Assembly (NCBI GenBank): GCA_910586445.1
Contig: CAJUHV010000038.1
Location: 9,807 to 37,117 of the forward strand
DNA length: 27,311 nucleotides
Direction: 5' to 3'
DNA from: an uncultured Eubacterium sp.
GTDB lineage: Bacteria > Bacillota > Clostridia > Lachnospirales > Lachnospiraceae
In this document: positions 23,075 to 27,311 of the stretch, piece by piece
Numbering within the stretch: position 1 is the first letter of the stretch
Layout of the letters: every line of letters begins with the position of its first letter
Program-made: the position numbers and the translations under genes
Notes under the pieces: generated by a model
What the model saw: the letters and a program-made list of their open reading frames with translations, nothing else
Told to the model about the DNA's origin: nothing
Databases searched by the model: none

Positions 23075-24565
23075 TCAGCCTGCTGGATTCGTATAACTGC
23101 TGCCTGTCATCTGCATCATGCACAGGTCTTCCGATGAATCTCCCGCAGCATATGCTTCCTGCGGCCTTATGCCGAGCCATGCACAGATTTTTTGTACTCC
23201 GTATGCTTTGTCAACGCCTTTTGCTGTGATCTGTAAGCAGTTATCTTCAATAAAATAACGCAGATTTTTTCTGGCAGAATCCGGTATCTGTAAAAACACC
23301 TCCCCGGCCTGAACTGAATCCCAGGGCCTGCGGTGTGCACGAAGCAGCGTGAGCTTATAGCATCTGCCATTGCTGCGGCAGCTGAGTATTCGAAAATGGT
23401 ATCTGCGTGCAGCCGACTGCAGGTCTGGAATGCAGCTTTCATCTAAGCAGTGAAAATATTCTTTTTCTCTGGCCCCGTTCATAAGGCGCAGATGTGCACC
23501 TGCCGCAAAAATACCCCCGCTGAAATAACGGCAGATCGGCATGCAGCGCCGTACTGCGTCTTTATATGGCAGCGTCGTAGCAAAAAAAACAGGGATATTC
23601 TCCCCTGCAAGCGCCTTCAGCCCTGCTTCTACCGATCCCGGTTCAGCTGCGAGCAGCGTCCCTTCGATATCCAGAAAAACTGCTTTGGCCCGCCTTGGAA
23701 TGCGAAACAGCGGATAGGGGCCAAACAGTACCTGATTCATCAGATTGTCCCTGCCGCCATATGCCAGGTAGCAGGTACACTGTCTGCGGCTGCATTTAAA
23801 AGGCAGGTGATCTGCATCCTGCTTTTGATCCCATGCATCCCCACCGCGCGCCAATTGTTCGGGCCGGCTGATATTACACAGCCTCACATTTCCGTTTCCT
23901 TCTACAAACAGACGCTCCCTGCACTGTGCAGCATCTGCCGCATGTGTCAGCAGCTCCCTTGAAAAATAAGGATCTATGCTGACAAAATCCTGTATCTCCT
24001 GCGGCGTATACGCACGCTGCATGCCGTCCATACGGTTGATCCACAAATAAATCTGCGGGGGCAGCTCCCTGCGCAGCTGCTTCAGCAGAGGGATGTTTTC
24101 CGGTACGCCCACTGCTCCGGCACACAGCATGACTCCTGCCTCATGCAGTGACCGGCAGCTTGCCGCAAAATCCCTGCCGGAAACCATTTCGGGATGAAAC
24201 GTAGCCCAGATCCTTAATTTTTCAATTTTTCCTCCCATATTTTTATACAGCTCCAGTGACTCTTGAACCGGAAAGCTGAGGTTTGTCTGCGCGCCTGCCG
24301 CCTCTGTTTCGAAAAGGGCGCTGATTCTGGCCAGTCCTTCCCAATACCAAGGATGAAGCATCGCCTCTCCATAGGGAGCCACCATCAGTGCATGGATTCC
24401 TGCAGCCTCAGTATATTTTTCATAAGACTGCACAAAAAACTCCCACTGCATGCGGTCTTTTTCAAGCTCACGCCCTGCCATGCGGTGTTTTGAAAACGGA
24501 CAATAGCTGCAGTGATAGTTACAGCTTTTCAGACTGCCCCGGTACAAAACCATGCGCCTGCCCAT
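23075..24565 (-). CDS. STM4011-family radical SAM protein fused to a HAD-like hydrolase domain
   Basis: This 496-aa protein starts after GGGAGGAAATGT. Residues 1 to about 285 match the STM4011 radical SAM family: YRGSLKSCNYHCSYCPFSKHRM holds the 4Fe-4S cysteines Cys15, Cys19 and Cys22. A second Cys set (Cys230, Cys258, Cys263, Cys265) suggests an auxiliary cluster. From about residue 293 a HAD (Cof/IIB-like) domain follows: motif I FLDIEGTLL (Asp299, but Glu301 where Asp is usual), motif II Thr in FFATTLPY, Lys449/Lys453 and GDSSED (475-480). It stops only 16 residues after that motif, shorter than the family, so the C-terminus may be clipped. The start overlaps the STM4012 gene by 47 bases, implying translational coupling. 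Substrate and reaction are unknown. Confidence 0.85.
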   Translation of the reverse strand: MGRRMVLYRGSLKSCNYHCSYCPFSKHRMAGRELEKDRMQWEFFVQSYEKYTEAAGIHALMVAPYGEAMLHPWYWEGLARISALFETEAAGAQTNLSFPVQESLELYKNMGGKIEKLRIWATFHPEMVSGRDFAASCRSLHEAGVMLCAGAVGVPENIPLLKQLRRELPPQIYLWINRMDGMQRAYTPQEIQDFVSIDPYFSRELLTHAADAAQCRERLFVEGNGNVRLCNISRPEQLARGGDAWDQKQDADHLPFKCSRRQCTCYLAYGGRDNLMNQVLFGPYPLFRIPRRAKAVFLDIEGTLLAAEPGSVEAGLKALAGENIPVFFATTLPYKDAVRRCMPICRYFSGGIFAAGAHLRLMNGAREKEYFHCLDESCIPDLQSAARRYHFRILSCRSNGRCYKLTLLRAHRRPWDSVQAGEVFLQIPDSARKNLRYFIEDNCLQITAKGVDKAYGVQKICAWLGIRPQEAYAAGDSSEDLCMMQMTGSSYTNPAG

Positions 24566-26021
24566 ACATTTCCTCCCATTCGTGCATTGCTCTGCGGATC
24601 TTTTCAGAAATCAGCTGCGGTCCCAGATAGTCTGACAGAGCGGTTCCGCTTTCTGTCAAGGCCAGAAATTCCTTTTTCTCATTCTGTCCACCCGTTCCAT
24701 TTGTATCTGTATACCTTTCTACCTCTGCGTATCCTTTCCTTACCCAGTCTTCGAGTATCGGAAAATCATCCGCAGCCTGGCTTCCAAAATGCTCCTGATA
24801 CCGCTCCAGCCACAGTCCGGGCATAATCATAAGATGCCGGATTACATACCGCCTCTTTAATTCCTCCTGCGAAAGCAGTATTCCATAGGTAATGTCTGTA
24901 TAATCCTCGGTCTTTTCATATTCGTCAAGATACGCAAGGCATGTACGCTGATCAACCGCATACGGACTGCAGAAATGCAGATTTCCCAGATAGCTGCGTC
25001 CCCCGCAGCCCAGTGCAATCGATGTGCCAAAACCGCATTCGCTATAATCCCTTTTTCCTGCTGCAGGCACAGAACGCCTCATAGATTCCTGCCCGTATCT
25101 TTGTTCTGCAGGCACAAAATGCCGCATGGAATCCTGTCCGTATCCTTGTTTCGCAGGCACAAAATGCCGCATGGAATCCTGTCCGTATCCTTGTTTCGCA
25201 AGCACAAAACGCCTCATAGAATCCTGCCTGTATCCTTGCTTCGTAAGAAACTCCACTGCTGCATAATACTGCTTCTGCGCCTCCTTTTCGTCTGGAACGA
25301 TTCCGGCATGTTCCATCCGCACGCCGTGCTTTACATACAGCGGGTACAAAAAAATCTCATCCGGCAGGCTGTTTACCGCTTCTTTTAATGATTCCAGCAG
25401 GCTGTCTGCCGTCTGCCCGGGAATTCCATAAATAAAGTCCACATTTATGCACGAAAATCCGGCTGCTTTTAAAAGTGCCAGCGCCTCTCTTGCCCGGTCT
25501 GCACTATGAAACCTGCCGAGCGCTGCAAGCTCCCTGTCGCAAAAACTCTGAATGCCCATGCTTACCCTTGTTACTCCTGCCTGCACAAGCAGCGCCAGTT
25601 TTTCTTCCTCTGTCTGATTCGGCGCTGTTTCTATTACAATATCCCGCTCTGTGGAAAAATGAAAATATTTCAAAACAACCGCAAATACACGCTCCAGCTG
25701 ATTCAGCGTCAAAAAAAGAGGCGTCCCCCCGCCGATCACAAGCTCTTGAAACTGCGTGCCCTCCCCATGAAACACCTGACTGTACTGGCTGCTCTGGCGC
25801 TCCACGGCATCTAGATACCGCTCTACGCTTTCCTGTCCCTGGCCTGTCACTGAAAACAGGTTGCAGTAACCGCATTTTGCCTGACAAAACGGGACATGCA
25901 GATACATACCGTGTCCCCCTCCCGCCAGATATGCTGCATAGTCCTTTAAATGGACTCCATGCAGCGGGCGGTAAGCGGTTTTATGCGGATAACTGTACAT
26001 ATACTGCACATAAGGATTCAT
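24519..26021 (-). CDS. STM4012-family radical SAM protein (HemN-like) with internal repeats
   Basis: From the ATG at 26021 (AAAGGAAA upstream) this is 500 aa beginning MNPYVQYMYSYPHKTAYRPL, the typical family N-terminus; an in-frame ATG at 26048 is possible. The radical SAM cysteines are Cys46, Cys50 and Cys53 in HVPFCQAKCGYCNLFS, followed by the HemN-like VIGGGTP, SMGIQSF and VDFIYGIPGQT blocks. Residues 261-320 are four 15-residue repeats of the type KQGYGQDSMRHFVPA, copies of a motif (GYxQxSMRxF) that occurs once in relatives. It resembles coproporphyrinogen dehydrogenase, but its genomic partners indicate a different, uncharacterised role. It lies between the STM4013 and STM4011 homologues in one minus-strand operon. 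Confidence 0.88.
   Translation of the reverse strand: MNPYVQYMYSYPHKTAYRPLHGVHLKDYAAYLAGGGHGMYLHVPFCQAKCGYCNLFSVTGQGQESVERYLDAVERQSSQYSQVFHGEGTQFQELVIGGGTPLFLTLNQLERVFAVVLKYFHFSTERDIVIETAPNQTEEEKLALLVQAGVTRVSMGIQSFCDRELAALGRFHSADRAREALALLKAAGFSCINVDFIYGIPGQTADSLLESLKEAVNSLPDEIFLYPLYVKHGVRMEHAGIVPDEKEAQKQYYAAVEFLTKQGYRQDSMRRFVLAKQGYGQDSMRHFVPAKQGYGQDSMRHFVPAEQRYGQESMRRSVPAAGKRDYSECGFGTSIALGCGGRSYLGNLHFCSPYAVDQRTCLAYLDEYEKTEDYTDITYGILLSQEELKRRYVIRHLMIMPGLWLERYQEHFGSQAADDFPILEDWVRKGYAEVERYTDTNGTGGQNEKKEFLALTESGTALSDYLGPQLISEKIRRAMHEWEEMYGQAHGFVPGQSEKL
25063..25242. repeat. Four 45-bp in-frame tandem repeats inside the STM4012 gene
   Basis: The units are 25063-25107, 25108-25152, 25153-25197 and 25198-25242. 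The two central units are identical over 45 of 45 bases and the outer ones are diverged, so expansion from the centre is recent. Each unit encodes 15 residues around GYGQDSMR. Confidence 0.95.
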
Positions 26022-26084
26022 GCTGATTTTCCTTTCATAAACTGTCATTACACAGCCTTTCATTTCTATTGTCTGAATTTTGAT

Positions 26085-26245
26085 CGTAGTTCTATTTATA
26101 TTTTTCGTATAACCTTCTGTCTGTTCTCCAGCTTTGATAGTCTTTCTATTTACATTTTCATCATAATCTTTTACATATTCACCAGCTTCGATCATATTTT
26201 AATTACATTTTCTTTATTATCTTTTGCATGCTCTCCAACCGGCAG
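26085..26245. repeat. Three 54-bp degenerate tandem repeats upstream of the STM4012 gene
   Basis: On the minus strand, units run 26245-26193 (53 bp, one base short), 26192-26139 and 26138-26085. The last two keep one reading frame and spell related 18-residue units (IEAGEYVKDYDENVNRKT and IKAGEQTEGYTKNINRTT) in frame with the radical SAM gene, from an ATG at 26195 that lacks a ribosome site. The first unit is frame-shifted by the missing base. Confidence 0.75.
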
Positions 26246-26271
26246 ATTGATATCTTTATTTTTACCTGATA

Positions 26272-27105
26272 TTACAGAAAAAAATGTTTATAAGGAACAG
26301 TCTCCACCATTGGATGGTTCAGTCCATGTCTCCAGCAGCCATCTTCCCCATAACATGTTCCATGATCCGAACAGCAGATTACAAACGTATCCTTACGCTT
26401 TGCTTTCCAAGCGTCGAATAACCGCCCGATTTCGCCATCCACATAGCGGAGTGCTGCCGCATGGCTCATCAGGCTGTCACTGGAGGCACCTTCCAGATAA
26501 AAATAATTCGGATAATGAACCGCGTCTACATTTAAGTATAAAAAAATATGCTGATCATCATCCGCATTTTCCAGTTTTTCCAGAATATAATCTACCTGAT
26601 TTTTTGTACTGTCCTTTACCCGGCACCCAAAAGAAGGCCTCCAGCAGCTTTTTTGAAAATATCCCGGAAATACCTTTCCCATATCCGAACGCTTGTCAAA
26701 AAAGGCAACGCCCCCTACACACCAGGTGTCATATCCGGCATCTGACAGCCCCTCCATAATTGTACTTCCCCGAAAAGCGTATGCTCCCTGCGGCACTTTC
26801 CGCCTCAGGCCGATGGCTGTCGGATAAAATAACAGTTCGCGGTCAGACATATTCTTAATATCATGCCGGCACGGCAGAAATCCTGCAAACATCGCATGAT
26901 GTGCAGGATAAGTAAAGTTTCCCGGAGCCTGACATTTTTCCCACGGCCCATACCGGTTTAAAACCGGCGTCGTGCCTGCCTCCTCTTCCTGCACTGCTGC
27001 ATCATAACGCAGTGCATCCAGACAGATCAGCAGTATATCTGCAGTTCCTACGACTTTGTTCATATCAATAGGATTTTTTTTGTAATCAGATACTGATACA
27101 TTCAT
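26272..27105 (-). CDS. STM4013/SEN3800-family hydrolase (alkaline phosphatase/sulfatase superfamily)
   Basis: This 277-aa protein begins after GGAGG. It has the sulfatase/alkaline-phosphatase fold markers: metal-site Asp30 in LLICLDALRYD, the block GNFTYPAHHAMFAGFLP with Thr65 near the nucleophile position, Asp194/His197 in NVDAVHYPN, Asp247-His248 in CSDHGT and His260 in WRHG. The usual sulfatase Cys/Ser-x-Pro-x-Arg formylglycine motif is absent, so it is not a classical sulfatase; a phosphatase or phosphotransferase on a modified product is as likely. It is the first gene of the three-gene cluster, about 250 bases before the radical SAM gene. No signal peptide is seen, so it is cytoplasmic. 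The substrate is unknown. Confidence 0.85.
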   Translation of the reverse strand: MNVSVSDYKKNPIDMNKVVGTADILLICLDALRYDAAVQEEEAGTTPVLNRYGPWEKCQAPGNFTYPAHHAMFAGFLPCRHDIKNMSDRELLFYPTAIGLRRKVPQGAYAFRGSTIMEGLSDAGYDTWCVGGVAFFDKRSDMGKVFPGYFQKSCWRPSFGCRVKDSTKNQVDYILEKLENADDDQHIFLYLNVDAVHYPNYFYLEGASSDSLMSHAAALRYVDGEIGRLFDAWKAKRKDTFVICCSDHGTCYGEDGCWRHGLNHPMVETVPYKHFFL

Positions 27106-27203
27106 TTACTGCCTCCATCATTTGCAATTCATTCGCACTACATCTATACATTAACTTCCGCTTATCCATTTGCCGCCTTTATGATCTGCACATTATCCGT
27201 GCA

Positions 27204-27311
27204 CTAGAGCGTGTTTGAAAAATCATTCCTGCCAGCTGCACGCCCCATTTCAAGCATCCTAGAGCGTGTTTGAAAAATCATTCCCGCGATCTGCACTCCC
27301 CACTTAGCGGA
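27204..27311. mobile_element. Type A inverted-repeat element ends, cut by the window edge
   Basis: CTAGAGCGTGTTTGAAAAAT occurs at 27204 and again at 27259. The first is followed by CATTCCTGCCAGCTGCACGC, like the right end of the 15863 element. The second is followed by CATTCCCGCGATCTGCACTC, almost the same as the left end of the 22856 element, which therefore probably continues outside the window. One copy appears inserted into or beside another. Confidence 0.75.

Noticed and set aside
25063..25242. CRISPR-like regular repeats
   Set aside because: The units are contiguous with no spacers and are in frame inside a gene, so it is a coding tandem repeat.
24519..26021. Coproporphyrinogen III dehydrogenase (HemN/HemW) for haem synthesis
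   Set aside because: The N-terminal SYPHKTAYRPL block and the adjacent STM4011 and STM4013 homologues fit the STM4012 family better.
25950..26759. A 269-codon plus-strand open frame opposite the STM4012 start and STM4013 gene
   Set aside because: It spans two real minus-strand genes and the repeat array between them, with no recognisable protein features. Judged a shadow.
26272..27105. A formylglycine sulfatase served by the neighbouring radical SAM proteins as maturases
   Set aside because: The C/S-x-P-x-R maturation motif is absent at the nucleophile region, so anaerobic sulfatase maturation is not supported.

Overview
The window looks like a chromosomal segment of a gut-type Firmicute, most likely a Lachnospiraceae (Clostridia). 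This is inferred from strong AGGAGG-type ribosome binding sites, moderate GC with AT-rich promoters, and a LacI-controlled sugar locus with an ABC importer that has no ATPase gene. No rRNA, tRNA or CRISPR array was seen.

Positions 1-21000 form a nearly complete pectin and uronate utilisation locus. On the minus strand, from about 12611 down to 50, the order is uxaB, uxaA, an SDR dehydrogenase of the gluconate 5-dehydrogenase family, a sugar-binding lipoprotein, a degenerate GH105-like protein, two ABC permeases, an intracellular GH28 polygalacturonase, a TIM-barrel sugar isomerase/epimerase, a YesL-like membrane protein and an intact GH105 unsaturated galacturonyl hydrolase. Divergently, on the plus strand, are a LacI-type regulator, uxaC and kduI. 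Further on are an eda aldolase and a kdgK kinase (minus) and a second, divergent kdgK-like kinase (plus). Together they import oligogalacturonides or rhamnogalacturonan fragments, cleave them in the cytoplasm, and send galacturonate (UxaC-UxaB-UxaA) and unsaturated uronate (KduI-SDR) to 2-keto-3-deoxygluconate, then through KdgK and Eda to pyruvate and glyceraldehyde 3-phosphate.

Positions 21000-22600 hold a MATE efflux gene preceded by a promoter, a 15-codon upstream ORF and an intrinsic terminator, which is the layout of a transcription-attenuation leader.

Positions 23075-27105 hold the most interesting system: a three-gene minus-strand cluster matching the uncharacterised STM4013 (sulfatase/phosphatase-like), STM4012 (HemN-like radical SAM) and STM4011 (radical SAM) families. 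Here the STM4011 protein is fused to a HAD phosphatase-like domain that looks C-terminally clipped. The STM4012 gene carries four in-frame 45-bp repeats that multiply a native motif, and a separate set of 54-bp repeats lies just upstream of it.

The window is also rich in short non-coding inverted-repeat elements of MITE type: at least three families, at 4375-4472, 22627-22779, and 15863-15949 / 22856-23021 / 27204-27311. They lie inside operons, beside promoters and against gene ends. A collapsed Rpn/PD-(D/E)XK transposase-nuclease remnant lies at 17099-17475.
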